Positions 1 through 13,889 are shown, numbered from the stretch's first letter. The stretch is DNA of 64,000 nucleotides from Himantopus leucocephalus (GCA_003993805.1 RSEF01000003.1:110695598-110759597), one strand, 5' to 3'. Notes: a model not told the origin generated them from the letters alone. Numbers and translations are program-made.

Positions 1-3000
1 ACAGCCCGCACCCATTTATATGGACATACCCACACGTAAAAAGCTCTGTTCTTTGAATATCTTTCTCATCCTTTTTGATTATCTACACAGGAAAGTTGTC
101 CTCTTAGAATTATTTTCAAGCCTTCTTCTGGGAGTGAACTTCATTTCATTTGGCAGATGTAAATGAAAAGCAATTTAATATCCAGTTATGCCTGTGCCTT
201 TCTCCCAGAGGGGGTTCTGAACCTGTGCTGCATTTATTTCCTCCGTTCTGTTAGAGGCAGCTCATTCTTACTTGTACCAACATCATCTTATTTTTGTCAC
301 CCATGATACGTTGGAGGGTTCAAAGAACTCAGTTCAGTCTTTTTTTGTTCCCAATCCGTGGGGAAGATTTATCTCATTCTAGAAGTGGTTCCTCGCCCTT
401 CTTTCACTCCATCCCTCCACAAGCCCAAGCAGAGGAGAGGAGACAAATCTGGTAACAAGTCAGGACAGGGTGGAAAATTTACTGTACGATTATTACTGTG
501 TCCTGCAAGTCTTAAATGGCACTACGTGTCCTGCAGAAGAAAGTATTCCAGGCCCACAAGACTTTTGACACCTCTACACCTCCTGGCTTGAAGCATCACT
601 GTGCCTCATTGAGGATAAAGGGAAACTATAAAAACCCATTCTTATGTTATTTCAGTGCCGAATTTTGTCTCTCATTACCAGATCACACAAGTATGCTGTA
701 ATGCAGATCCTGCTGATTTTTGAAAATTTGCTTCATCCTTCAGGCTCCTAACCGTCTTCTTGGGCAGGATCTGTGGGCTCTGAGACTGAAGCAGCACCAT
801 ACCTTTTGTAAAGAAATAGATTTTTGGGAAGGTGTTATGCAGGAGGACAGTTAAACACGGGCTCCTGAATTTGTCTGTGTGAGTGGGAGGGCTGCACTTG
901 CCTTTGTATGCCAGCAAATATCTGAGATGAAGCATGGGACAGTTAGGTTTTTTGTTATGCCAAATTCTGTATAGAAACAAGAGATTAGGGTAAGGCACTA
1001 TGTGAAAAGCTGCAGGCTTTACTTTCTGGTTTGGTCCCTGATTTAAAGCACTTGTGAGTCAATTTTTTCTGGGAAACACAGAAGGAAATTTTTATTCTGC
1101 TTGTTGATTGACCACCTCTGGCCCAGGACAGCAAATGAAATACAGTTACTCTTGGATTATACCCAGTTTCACCATCACTGATTGATCTTCCACTGAGAAA
1201 TCAGCACAAAAGGCTTGTCGTCTGCTACTGCTTGGCAGAGAGGAGATAGCAGTGTCAGGATGGGACCATTATGTCAGGAAGGCAAAAATAGACTTCTGAG
1301 AGCAACTCAGATTTAATGTTAGTTTTGTAATTCACCCGTGGTGTTACGTCCTTTATAGTTGGGAACGCTTCATTAAATACCATGCATTGTTTAAAAAAAA
1401 GTTTGCCAACTTTTTTTTCCCTTTTCTTTTAAGTCTAGAGCCAGCAAAGTAACCGCTTTCTAGACAACATAGATAGTTTAACTTCAGCAAATGTACTAAT
1501 GCTGATAGCGTCAAAGAAGAAACACGTCTCTGACAAGGACTGAGCAGAGGCTGCACAGCAGATAAGGAAATTATTTTTTTAAAATTAAGCCAGAGGAAAA
1601 TGGAATAAAGATAAAAGAGTAATCAAACACTTTACAGTCAGGGTTTTTTTCCAAGTGACAGAAATCCACTGGATTAATACAAAATCAGCAGGACTGCCCC
1701 ACTAAGGAACAAAGTTATCTTGAGACTTCTTTATCAAATGAAACATTCTAAGAATCTGTTTTAATTAAAAGCATTACTTCTATCTTTGACCAAACGCAAT
1801 CTTCTATTTGGCACAGCTTTAATAACAAATGGCAGGTATTTAAACAAATGGGATTTTAGCTGTGGAAGAGGGACGATATCTATCCATTTGGTTTGTTTAG
1901 AGTCCATTCACACCTTGACTGATGTCTACAGCTCTTGCACAGATGTAGCAAGGGAGCTGCCTGTTTTGTTTTGTGTTGTTTGTTCTCTCCTGCATAGCGG
2001 TGTCTTGATATCATATCGCACCAGCAGAAACCTGCTTGCACAATGCCACTCTCTCCCCCTTCTGGCAGGTAGAGCAAGGCTGGATGCAGCCCCAGCAGTG
2101 ATGAACAGCTGCAGAATTGTCCCTTCTCATACGAGGCAAATCACATGTGCTGTGTTAATGAGGAGTTAGATCCTTTTAATTCTTCCTTCATTTTCTCCTC
2201 CACCTTCTTTCCCCTCACTGGCAGGTTTGCCCCAGCCAGGAACATCTGGGCGCTCCCAGGTCTCTCACCACCTTTGCACCGTGGAAGCAAAACCGTCCTG
2301 GGGTCCTCTACTGCAGAAAGGTAGGGGTTTAGCTGTGCCGTTCGAAACATACATCCTCATTTCAAGTAGCTACCTAGTTACTTCAGTAGTTAAACTTCAA
2401 GTACGACTTTGGAGAAAAGCGTGGGAATTGAGATTTACTAGATGTGCCCCAAAGGAGGATTTGTCTGGTTTTAGATTGTGAAATACTCCAGCTTCTGGTA
2501 TTGTTGTTCCTTTTTATTCCACAGAGTAAACACATATTGCTACTCTGATGTGCCTGGTCCTTCAAATGTTAACACACAAGAGTAAACTTTTATGGTTACA
2601 CAGATCAAAGGGTTGCACAAAATTAAGAACATGCATTAAGTGTTTGCAAAATCAGGAATGTAATCTACTGTGCCCAAAATAAAAATTCAGAGAACTTAGA
2701 GAAAACTTTGTAGAGATTTTCTTCATCCTGTATTCAAATGAATGCTTTAGAATGGCCTGAAACTGAACGTGAAACCTTTGAGTTTCATTCTGCTTCATGA
2801 AATTTCTGTCTAAGACAAAGAATAGAAAACTTACAGAAAATGAAATTTTGGTTCTGGCTCTGCAAAGTGAATGTCTGTGCTTAACTTTAAGAACAAAACC
2901 TTTGACGTCTGTGGGTTTACTAGAGTAAATGGTTTGTCACACACTGGATCTGTGGGACTTGCTTATGGCTTGGCTTACTTAAATGTAGTTTTTCGTAGAG

Positions 3001-5435
3001 CACTAAAAGCAGTCATTGGTCTTATATGTGTAAGTTAGTTTTCATTCGAAGGGATTTTTTAAATACCTGGATTTTGTTAAGCAATTAATAATATAGCAGT
3101 TCTCCCTTGCAGTTGAAAAACATAGTTTCTCCAACACTAGCTGCTGTACTACACATGCATGTAATATTGCTATCAGCTGCCTATTGACTTAAAAATGTTT
3201 GATTTCTCTCTCTCTCCTACTTAGCAAGATTAAAGGCTTAAATGTTCTGTTATACCATACCATACCATATGTTAAGTCCAAAGACTAGTTTTGGCTGCCT
3301 ACAACATTCCAAGCCCTATTTAAATAATATTACCTAAAAGCTCAACTTGTATAAATGCTTAAATCTGCAGATGTAAAGCTTTGACTAACAAAGTCCTTTA
3401 AGGACCAAAATCTGCAATTTACTGCTTTTGAAAGGTCTGCCATGCTCCAGGGAGATGTACTGTTTCTTGGTGGAGTCCTGGCAGGGCTTAGCGATGTATT
3501 CACAGGATCCTTTCACACCCACTGAATTTCACTTAGGAAGAGATCTACGCAACTCCCCTAACCACATCACTCTGATGGTTGAAAAGCTCTCAATTAAAGC
3601 CAATTTCTGCTTTTCACTTGCTTAGTTTATAGGCAACTACAAGCAAAAGCTTCCATTCTTTCTGTATTTTGTTTCTCTCACTATTAAACGGGGCCTTCAT
3701 GAAGGTTTTCTGTCTGCTGGGTGAGCTATTATGATATGCAAGTGCGTGGGTCAGAGATGAGCAGAACTGCCGACATAAGCCTTCTGTCAAATGCTCATAA
3801 GCTGGAAGGTCAAATTAGACAAAGCAGCCCTGTAATAAGAGGAGACGTTCTCTGTGTGAGATGCTAAGGGTAGATGATCACATCCTCATCAACTGGGAGA
3901 TTTCAGTACATTTTTACAGTGTGTTTTCGGGCAGCTGCTGGGATTAAGGTTATAGGCGTTAAATTAAGGGCTTATGGTTCTCTTTTGGGTGGAGATTCAC
4001 TAAATCTCCATTCTTACAGAGCTTGGGGTGTGTGGGCTGCCACAGCAGGCGAAGAGTATCCACTGCGCTGGGCTCCGACAGTGGCTGTGTTTCAATCTCA
4101 TGCTTCAGCTTGTTGCCTGAAGAAACCAGAAAAATATTTTTTCCATCCCAATGAACAACTTCAAGAGCTCTTCTGTTTATTTGCTCATTTTCTGTTTAGC
4201 TAGTGGGTTGTTATTTTGGGTTGTTTGGTTTGGTGCATTTCTCCTCCCTCTGCGACATTACACATTGGCTGCTGCTGGAGTTGTGGCAGCCTTAGGACAG
4301 AACAGCACTCTGCAAGGTTACAGAGGATTCCCTCGGCCAGCTGGCTCTTCTGCATGAAAAGTACTGCACTCAGATACCCAGACTGAATGATACAATCATC
4401 CTATCTAGCATTAAAGCTTATGAGTTATATACATATATTCACATATATATTGGTATTGTAAATTACAAATATAATGCCATTAAACTATTATTTTTTTAAT
4501 AATTATTATTTTAAAACAAGAAAGACAAATATACAACCTATGAACTTTATAGCACATCCTTTCTTTTTTTTTGTCCAGTGAAGTTGTTATGCTTATTTAA
4601 GTACTCCTCTTTCCATACACACTTGCCATTCCTTCCGTATCTTAACTAGATGCTGTATCTGCCATGCGGGGTGACTGATCCACATCTATCTCATGTGCAT
4701 GTAAGTTACCATCATTAGTTAAGGGTGAGATCACGTCAACAGTCACAGGAAGCCCATTAATTACTCTGAAATTGCCTCAGTCTTTCACTAGAAGTCATCT
4801 AAAGCTACACTTCAGAGCATAAACACATCCTTATGGATTTTTTTCTTAAAACTTATATCTTGCTTGCAATGAAGTTCTGAGGGTAAGCAGCAGCCAATTG
4901 AGTTTTAATGTGGCACTGCAAATATATGTGTTCTATTATGCCTTGTAAGCATGAAGCACACCAGCTGATGATCTACATCAGACTGTACATATGGCAAGCA
5001 TCAAGAAGCTATTAAACCTGCTGCCTTGAAGAAAACACCACCAGCAAACTCTGATTGCATTAGGTGTTGCATACAAATACCTATTTCCATTTTGGTGCAG
5101 GAATTAGACAGTATATTGACTCTCCTCTCAAATCTGGATTTCTTGGCCATTAAATACCTTCCAGCCCAGCCCCAGCCACATGTGGTGGGTCACCCTTTAG
5201 ATCCCAGCTGTCTGGGCCAGTCTATTTGTATACTTCATTGTATAGCCAGAAAGCTACTACCAGGCATTTCATCAGTCTGCCTCAGATGGTTCCCAGGAAG
5301 ATGGGAGATATGTTGATCAAGGAAAACACATGTTTCTGGCCATTCTTGAGAATCTTCTTTACAGTTAACAGACACAACCACAAATTCTGGTTTCTTAGGG
5401 AAACAACCACTATGGGCTACTGCAAACAAAGAGAG
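1..5435. other. Intergenic DNA, no gene recognised
   Basis: AT-rich sequence typical of avian intergenic DNA. The reading frames are short (at most 127 codons), overlap on both strands, and show no family motif that I recognise. There is an AT-rich patch around 4420-4520 and a short TACCA repeat near 3250. I see no promoter, RNA gene or clear repeat element here. Confidence 0.6.
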
Positions 5436-5822
5436 ATAGAATCATAGAATGGCTTAGGTTGGAAGGGACCTTAAAGATCACCTAGTTCCAACCCCCCTGC
5501 CATGGGCAGGTTCATCTCCCACTGGACCAGAGTGCTCAAAGCCCCGTCCAGCCTGGCCTTGAACACTTCCAGGGATGGGGCCTCCACAACTTCCCTGGGC
5601 AACCTTTTCCAGTGTCTCACCACCCTCAGAGTGAAATTTTTTTCCTAATATCTATTCTAAGTCTCCCCCCTTCTAGTTTGAAGCCATCACCCCTCGTCCT
5701 ACCACTACATGCCCTTGTAAAAAGTCCTTCTCCTGCCTTCTTGTAGGCCCCCTTCAGATACCAGCAGGCCGCTATAAGATCTTTCTGGAGCCTTCTCTTC
5801 TCCGGGCTGAACCACCCCAACA
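5436..5822 (-). repeat. CR1 LINE, 3' fragment
   Basis: Starts with the ATAGAATCATAGAATGG signature followed by a TTGGAAGGGACC block. This is the reverse complement of the 3' terminus of avian CR1 retrotransposons, so the element lies on the minus strand. The body (the stretch about a cluster of CCCCCCTGCCATGGGCAGG, then the TCCAGGGATGGGGCC block) follows the usual CR1 3' region and stops near the CTGAACCACCCCAAC block. It is 5'-truncated to about 390 bp, as most CR1 copies are. Short frames inside it are not host genes. Confidence 0.92.
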
Positions 5823-7684
5823 ATCATGCTTTACATTACATATTAGCATCATATTACACATCGAACAATTCTACCCAGTCAGACTGTGTTTGAAATTTCT
5901 GTGTGTAGTACTTGTACTTTCCAGCTTTCTTACAAGTACCGAAACAGATCTAGGGACCCACTGTATTATTATTTTTTTAATTAATTGGATGTGGTGGGTT
6001 TTGAGTGATCTGCAAGAAGACCAATGACTTTGCTTCCCATTTAAATTAATGATTTTAAAGGACCATATTTGTGCTCAACCCTGTGCAATAACTACTCATT
6101 ATTGGATATGTTGTCAATTACTTACTTGCTTTTCTGGATTTTCTACAAATTCTTCATACCTCGTCCTCTAAATCATGTAGTACTTGGTTTGATAATTAAT
6201 ATTTTTCTTTGCTTAAAAAAAACAAAAGACATCTACAGTCATGTGAGGGTGACCATGCTTGAATAACACTGCCAAGTGAAAAAATACTACTGGAATCTCA
6301 AAAGGCCTCTCATATTTCAAATATCGAGGTGTATTACATTCCCAAAAGGATTATAAATTGAAGGGGATAAAAAACCCCATCTACCGATTCAGCTAGGCAT
6401 GATGCGCACAAGAGAGGCTGACCAGAACACACTCAGCATTACTGTAGCAGCAGATGGTGTTGCCAGAGGAGAAAAGCTGGAAAGGGAAAGGAAGCTGATC
6501 AGTACCACTTCTCATGGAAAATGTTTATGTGCTTCCTTCAATAGCCCAAATGTGCATGCTCTATGGAGCCTCAGAAGGACATTTCTACACTGATGCTGTA
6601 TTTGAAGGGTCCGAACAGGACTTGCTTCCTTTCTGTCTAGGGAGAAGCTTCACCCCAAGGGAAGAAGCACCAAAGGCATAGGTTTGTTTTATGCTGAGTT
6701 CTTTCTTTACATATGGCAAAGATACAAGTTTATCTAACAATGGTCTATTATAATATGTCAAAGTCATAGGATTATCTTAGGCTGGGCTGTTAAGGTATGA
6801 TGTGCTGATCTACGTCAGTATCATGCTAATTTGCTGCCAATTTTAGAGATGCTTTGGACTCTGATAGCCAGAGGCAGCATGGGGGATAGAAAAACAAACT
6901 AAGAAAAAAGATGGGATATTTTTAAGGGAGTAAAAGGCAATCAATAGCAAAACAGATATTTCTGGTGATAAAAAAAAAGTCTTTGGAAACCAGCCATTCT
7001 TACTCTAATGTATGCGTAAGAAGGAGAAGTTCGGAGTGGTTCCATTTCATCTATATACCTCCCACTGTTTTCATCACTGTAGCTCGTGATAAGCCCTTTC
7101 CTCCATTTCTGTCAGTCTTCCTCACAAACCCTTATGATCTTTCCTCATTTTATGGTTTTATGCTTTTAAATTGCTCTAAGACTGCCGGTAAAAGAGAATG
7201 CCTAAATATATAACAGATACACCCATTTACCTTGGGATGAATGTTTTATCGGTTTGGATGTCATCATATTCCTCACAATCACATGTTCATCCCTCCAACA
7301 CATATGGCAAGCAGCTGTATCGTACGGGCACTACTCTTACTTACAGTTTAAACCTGGGAGACTCAGAAGTTCAAAATTAAAACAGCAAAATAACAACTCT
7401 GACCTCTTATTAGAGAGCACTACTTTGGGTCTATGCAGAAGCAAAGAAGTTCAATGAGAAAACAGAAATTAAGCAAGGAATAGTATTTCCCCTGTCTTCA
7501 GAAGATGCTATTCCAAAGGAGAAAGGGCACCAGTAGCCCCAGATCTGTGTCCAAAGGTATTCAAGAAATGGCCCAAGTTTCTGATCACATCTTCTCCAAT
7601 TTCTGTTGAAGGAAGAGGAGTGAATATTTGCATCTGGCACGGACAGGCACCAGAGTGCTCTAAAAATAACATCCAGTGTCTAAG

Positions 7685-7800
7685 TAGCACTTTTCATTCA
7701 GATATCATAAAGCCTTTACAGGGATGGATAAGCTATATTATCCCCATTTTACAAGACACAAAAATCAAGATGCTATTGCGTTAATTCACCTGCCCAGAAA
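7685..7800. repeat. Possible ancient interspersed repeat fragment
   Basis: Contains the text TTATCCCCATTTTACAAGAC after a degenerate 'AAGCCTTTACA' block. This arrangement (a small-table-like block followed by 'ATCCCCATTTTACAGA') recurs in old interspersed repeats of amniotes. The family cannot be named from sight, and the similarity is short. Confidence 0.3.
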
Positions 7801-9041
7801 TAACCCTTAATTTCACCTAAGGGACAGGATCAGATTTATGGCAATCCAAGAAGCTAAATCCTGTTCTTCCATTCACTCATTCTCTCACATGTCCCCACTA
7901 CGGCACATTTCACGGTACGCGATGAGGGAGAGGCCATAGGACTGGCCAGGACACCCTTCTCCCATTCACACTGCAGCTGCGTCTGACCCTGCGCACTGGT
8001 AACACCCCATGAGCAGCAGCGTTACTGAATAAATGCAGAACTGCTGAACGCTTAGCCTGCAGGAAAGCTTTAAATCACAAAGTCAGATGTTCACCTGAAC
8101 TTTCTCTTTTAAAGACCGTGAGCAGAGATTGCCAAGGCTGCAGAGATTGCAGAGACTGACACAAAGCCTTTACCTATTGCAAGCTCTTGGCACAAATTAC
8201 TCAATAGAGCAGGAAATCCTATCACGCAGCAGTGCACAGCAGCGTAGTGCCTGGTTGCAAAGAGCTTGCCTCCCACTCACATGGACACTAGGACAGAAAG
8301 CTTTCGGCACAACTACACAGCACATAGCAATCAGCCAACGCTACGTTTAGACTGGGAAGCCTTCTTTCACTCCTGCTGCATTGAGAGGCTGGAAATTGCA
8401 TTGCATACGACCCCCAGAATTAGGTCCTTGACTTCATTTGCTCCGTTAACATACTGCTTGCTTTCTCCTTCCCTCGTAATGGCCTGACTTTTGTCAGACA
8501 CAACATAAAGTTTTTTCTCTACTTGAAATGGGAGTGTGGTGGGTGGGTATTTTATTGGCACATCTATCCATTCATGCTGAGGCATTAATGACACATTCAC
8601 ATTTACTGCCAGGTTTTTTTCCTTCCCTCTTTTTAAATGTTAAACATTTGCCAGTTCCAAGATACTACATCTTCTGTTTGCAGCAATGCCCTAACTGTGG
8701 AAATGCAACCTTCATTTATTTTTTTGTCACTGAAAAAAATTATTTTATACCTTTTCCTTATTTTGTTTCAATTAATAGGAAAAAAAAAGTAAGAGATATT
8801 GTGAGCATCAGGCAGAACCAGTCACGACCGTCACTTTTCAGTGTAAGCACAGGAACAGATTTAATCTGAATATTTTCTCTCTTCCCAAAGCTTCCCTGCT
8901 ACCATTTCCAATGGGACTGTTCATGGCAGTCTACAGCAATCATTATTAAGAAAACAACACATGCTATTCCAGCTCACAGTACCACGGGATATATTGTAGC
9001 TGAGCCGCTTGCTCTGCTGCTCACATCGGTGCTGTTTATCA

Positions 9042-9047
9042 TTTAAT
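9042..9047 (-). promoter_or_regulatory. Possible ATTAAA polyadenylation signal (minus)
   Basis: The minus strand reads ATTAAA about 100 bp downstream of the stop of the reading frame at 9147-9443. This hexamer is common by chance. It matters only if that frame is a terminal exon. Confidence 0.2.
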
Positions 9048-9146
9048 ATTATTTGTCTTGCTATAGCACCAGTAATTGCCTGGTGTCAAAAGCTCTTTGG
9101 AGATAGCTTAAATAGACCTTCAGTTATGAGTTCAGTTTGGAAGGTT

Positions 9147-9443
9147 TTATCCCTGAAAATGGAAATGCTGTGAAGTTATGCTGGTGATTTCACACACATA
9201 ACCTCCGGAATATAACAGCTCGTATTCCTGGTAGGGCTGAGATGAAGAGATGTCAGGTGGCGGAGGCCAGAATCTCTTCTTCTCCATATCAGTAACGAGG
9301 ACATCGTCCCAGAACATGGCAGGAGGCTTTTTGGTAAATGCCAGCATAGGAAAGGGAATCAAAATCCAAAACAGTTGTGAACCAGTAGGATATCCAGCAG
9401 AAGTGCTCAAATTGGGAAGTGGCCAGGACATGGAGACTAACAA
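9147..9443 (-). CDS. Unassigned protein-like reading frame (possible exon)
   Basis: A 98-codon open frame on the minus strand, ending in TAA. I do not recognise the family. From about residue 36 to 80 the composition looks like real protein: a basic/acidic stretch (KKPPAMFWDDVLVTDMEKKR), a tetraproline run at 60-63, and a tyrosine-rich PYQEYELLYSGGY at 70-82. A short hydrophobic segment (LFWILIPFPMLAF, 24-36) precedes it, as in a juxtamembrane tail. Codon third positions look mixed rather than AT-biased. I see no clear splice acceptor on its 5' side and no second exon, so it may be one exon of an unknown gene, a decayed exon or chance. It lies about 16 kb upstream of NT5C1B on the opposite strand. 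Confidence 0.25.
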   Translation of the reverse strand: MLVSMSWPLPNLSTSAGYPTGSQLFWILIPFPMLAFTKKPPAMFWDDVLVTDMEKKRFWPPPPDISSSQPYQEYELLYSGGYVCEITSITSQHFHFQG

Positions 9444-10358
9444 GATAAATGTGCAGAATATGCTTGCTTTATTGCTAACTCATCTCTGTATTTCCCTTTC
9501 TCCTCTGCACATTTATTGCTGTTTGATGGTGTTTTCCAATCGCACTGTAACTTTTCAATGTACAGGCCAATGGGCCATAGTGTACAAATAAGAGACCGGT
9601 GAAGCCTGGTTTTTGAATACTTCCAGATTTCTGGGCGTATGCTTCCATTGTTCGGCTTAATAAGAACGCAATACTGGGATGACAGAATGGAGCAAGAGCT
9701 AGGAGATGCCGAAGGGAAGTGTAGCCACCCAGTGGTCATTCAGCGCGAAGTTACACAGCCAGTGCTCCAGGGAGCCCAAAGGAATTTTACTGTGCCTGTT
9801 CCTTAAAGCTGTGAGAGAGCCCATTTGCAGAAATAGCGTAGGACGCGAAATCACTTTGCAGTTTAGTGACTATATTTTGGCTTCCATGAGATGCAAGACT
9901 TCAAAGCGTTAACATAATTCATCTTATTTGTCAATTTACTGTGAGCAGGAAAATTACTATACAAGAGAAATATATAATATTCCTATGATGTTAATTGAAA
10001 TTTGCATTCTAGCCATATCAACAAGCCCCAGCTGAGATCAAAGTCTGATGATCAGAGATGATTTTGTGATTTCTAATGAATGGCAGCTTTGTCCTCAAAG
10101 ATTTTAAAATCAGACTGACAAGAAGTGAAAGATCAGAAGTGCCTCTAGTCCTCTAAACCAACAGAGATAACTACCCACAAAGAATCTATGTGACTTCCAA
10201 GGTTACTCCAGGAAGCCATGGTTAATTGATGAGGTGAATCTCTGTGTCCTGTGTTTTAATCTGGTCCCATTGTCACATTGCTTTATTTCCTACACTGTAT
10301 TGAAAAGCTCATTGATTTAAATTCACACTGCCTTTCATTTTCCAAGTGGCTACTAGGG
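9444..10358. other. Intergenic DNA, no gene recognised
   Basis: Reading frames of about 100 codons on both strands overlap each other, and none carries a recognised domain. No repeat or RNA gene is seen. Confidence 0.5.
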
Positions 10359-10541
10359 AAATCACGGAATCACGGAATTTTCAGAGTTGGAAGGGACNNN
10401 NNNNNNNNNNNNNNNNNNNNNNNNNNNNNNNNNNNNNNNNNNNNNNNNNNNNNNNNNNNNNNNNNNNNNNNNNNNNNNNNNNNNNNNNNNNNNNNNNATA
10501 ATTTACTATCTACCAGGACCCCCAGATCCTTCTCCTCACAG
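10359..10541 (-). repeat. CR1 LINE interrupted by assembly gap
   Basis: The left part (to 10397) is the reverse complement of a CR1 3' end: a tandem AATCACGG variant of the terminal octamer, followed by GTTGGAAGGGAC. The gap follows. The right part (from 10498) carries ACCAGGACCCCCAGATCCTT, which resembles a more internal CR1 segment in the same orientation. One CR1 copy spanning the gap explains both flanks. Confidence 0.75.
10398..10497. other. Assembly gap (100 N)
   Basis: Exactly 100 N, the usual placeholder for a gap of unknown length. The missing sequence is probably CR1, judging from both flanks. Confidence 0.95.
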
Positions 10542-13500
10542 GACTTTGAAAAGCTGACAAAAAAATCATATCAGAAACTCAGCTATTGTGAAACAACTGT
10601 TTTCTGGTCTCAGAAATAGGATGGCTTAGACTTCAGGAGTTTTTTCTTAGGTGCAACAGACAAGCTTTGTGTTTTGGGTTCCAGATGTCTTTGGGCACTG
10701 AACTGTTCATAAAGAATATGGTATTAACTATGTATGTCGCAGATATGTCATAAGTGATTTTTGTAAAGTGCTTTCAGATGATTACAAAAGAGAGATCATA
10801 AAAGACCAGAGAATTAACATTATGTTAGGACATTTGGCCTCAAAGGACCATGACTGATAAAACTGTGCATTCTGATAAAGAACGTCCATTTTTTATTAGG
10901 AACGGACTGATAGTGTCCAGAGCTAGGTTAGGGTTGTAACTTAGGTTTGAGGGCAAATTGGACAAATGCTCAGACATATTCATAGCAATATCCTGAGGCT
11001 GATTTCATGAAATTCAGGAATGTCTGAAACAAAGAATAGGCCCCTTCCAGTATTGGATCCATCTGCTGTTTTGATGTTAAACATAGATATACAAAATAAA
11101 GTACAGAGAGGTAGGATTCGAAATTCTATTCAGGTCATCTTTACTTTTCATCTTTAATTAAAAAAACAATTCCAGTTAACTGGAGGTTGCATACTCTGCA
11201 GTGGTTCCAACAAATCCTGGAACCTTACTAGAATCTCAGTAGTGAGCAATGAGTAGGTATGTTAAGTGTTGGCCTGTCTGGGGTGAAGTCTTCAGGAAAA
11301 CCCGATCATTCTTATTGTAAAATAAAACCCATCAACTCCAGCTGGATAATCATCAGGTCACCATTAAACCCTTTAAAAAATCCCTAAATCCTGTCTTCCT
11401 TTGCACAGAATTAGTTCATATAATTGACATATTAAACCTCATTATTCTGCGCACAACCCCATCTCTAGTTATTATGTTAAAACAGATCTATGTTGGGAGA
11501 TCTTGAGGAAGGAGGAGATGAACCATAATTTCCCTTGAAACATCTCCTTCTGGTCATCAATCACTGTCGGATACTGGCTGCTGGACTATATAGACAACGG
11601 ATCTGATCCATTGTGGCAGTTCCTTGCAGCCTTCTTCCCAAAGCATGTTAAGCAGAGTTTTCAAATTGAAAAAGTCTCCTCTGAGGAAGAAGAGATAAAA
11701 TATTTTTACAATTAATTGAAACATACTGCCTTTATATTTTTTCTCCTATGGTATTCCTAGTAGGTAAAATAGTACTATTTGCTTCACAAAGCTCAAAGAG
11801 GTCCCTCTACAAGTTGCACCCCCTTTCCCATTGACATGAGAGAATTCTCCTTCCCCAAACAGCTGAATGAATTAAAGCAGTTGTTCTCAAAAAAGATTAT
11901 ACTTTATATATACGTATATCTATAAACAAAGCAAGAGGCAGCATCATTCTCAGGAACAAGTTCAGAGTCGTAGGAACTTATTCACAAATATTTATGTTCC
12001 TTATTCAATCATCTCCTGATCTGTTATGAACCCATCTAAGAAGTGGACTTCACTTTACAGCTTTAGGAGGTTTTTTGCAATAAAAATGTCATGTGAAGTT
12101 TGAGAGGTGCAAAGAATAAAGTCCAAAACAGGACATAATAGTTGCATAAACTTCCCCCCCAAGAAAACCCAAAAAGTAGTAGTCCTCAAAGCAACAAAAC
12201 TAATTCAACCTGATTCCCTATGGTTTGGGAATTCAGGGGTGGATTCTCCAGTACCTCAGAAAGGGTTAACAATGACTCTTTCATTCATCATGTTTTTACT
12301 CATAAGGCAGATCCTTTGACAATCACATTGCAGCCTTCTCCTCAGGCAGGACTCTCAAACAGCCCCTACCTGAAACCTGTAGGAACATGGTACCTTTAGT
12401 TAGTCTACCACTGTCACATTTGGCTGAAATTAGCCAAGAATTTCAAAAGCTTTCAGAGACAGAAATGAGTCATTCCATAACCTTTGCTACTATTGGAAAT
12501 AAATAGAAAACTAATGTAAAAACAAAAAAAAATCATAATTTTTCAAAGAACTTCCTGAGTTTTGGTTCAGTTTGTAACAATGTTTGGTGGAAAATGGACT
12601 AATAGCAGACTATTTTCTCATGGTCAAAGTTCAAACGGACAAGTGATGTCCTTTTGACTGCTTGTAGAAAGCATAATCTGCTAACCTTAAAGATTCAAGT
12701 TTGCATTCTGCAGAGCTGTAAGCAGTTTTTACTCATGGCCAAACCAGGTCTGGCTGCAAGCACTACATTTGCTTCCAGCTGAGTAAAGTAAAACTTTTGT
12801 GCAAGTATACTTGTTCCTGAATGATGTGCATCAGCGATCAGTGCTTCCTCAATTGGGACAATAATTAGAAGCGGGGACTGAACGAAGATTCTTGGAAGCA
12901 AGTAACCCTCGTTTTGCGTTAATTTCCAATCCAAACCCAGATGCAGCTCTGAATTTCACAAATGAGATCCCCCTCAACAATGAGCAGAACTAAAGCTTCA
13001 GACCAGATTCCCCAAATTCAAGGATTTTAAAATCCAGCTCTGTATTTTGTGGTTTGGACCCCAGTCTCTTTCTAGAGATATTTTCAAAGTTAAAACCTAG
13101 TAATGGGCAAGCAGTTTCTAGTGTTTTTCTCCTCAGAAAGTATTTCTATATATCTTTCAGCTGGTCAAATTATCCTATTTGAAATGCATTTGTAATTTGC
13201 TGCGACTGAGTGACCTGCTTGTGAGGCTGTATCTGATCATTTGCAGACCCTGTTAAATAACAGCTTGTGCATGACTTTAGCAGATGGTTTAGCTAACATA
13301 TAATTTCTATAGGTATATAAAATAACATTTGGAATAAGAAAGCGTAATGGCCTCAAGATTCTCTCTTCATTTTTGCAAAGTCATTTGCTTTTAGCCGTTA
13401 CAGCACAGCAGCAAAGGACCATGCAGTGAAAATTATGATAGGGGTAAACTAAGCTGAATAATAACACTATTTAAGTAATACTCCAGAAACTCTACCAGTG

Positions 13501-13889
13501 TGTGTATAAAAACAAGCATTTCACAGATACCTACAAAAGGGGAGGTCTAATATTTCCAGATCAAGCAAAACAGTTTGATCAGCAGTGATTTGGTGAGGGC
13601 TTTAAATATCTGCAGCCTCCAGAGAAGGTTTATTTTGACATAGTCATCATTAAAGCCGGTCTTTAAAAAACATCAGCAAACAATTCCATAATCTACTTTC
13701 AGGAGATAACGTATTTTAAAGGATATGCATTGTCAGAATTAAGAGGCAAGACTTTGCTCAATGGCACTTGGATTTCATTCCAGGTGATAAAGAAACAATA
13801 ACTGGTTCACAGCTTACATTTTTCAGAGTTTGGAGGGAGAGATATTCCAGAGCATAACTTCAGAAGTAAGTACTTATTCACCCTACACT
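10542..13889. other. Intergenic DNA, no gene recognised
   Basis: AT-rich and without long reading frames. A block near 10750-10790 (GTAAAGTGCTTTCAGATGAT) recalls old amniote repeats but is too short to call. No gene, RNA or recent repeat is visible. Confidence 0.5.

Larger units (their letters stand above)
5823..9146. other. Intergenic DNA, no gene recognised
   Basis: No convincing gene. The frames are short and overlap on opposite strands. A stretch near 7685-7800 resembles an old amniote interspersed repeat and is listed separately. Confidence 0.55.

Noticed and set aside
10278..10619. 113-codon frame across the first gap
   Set aside because: It exists only because N bases contain no stop codons.
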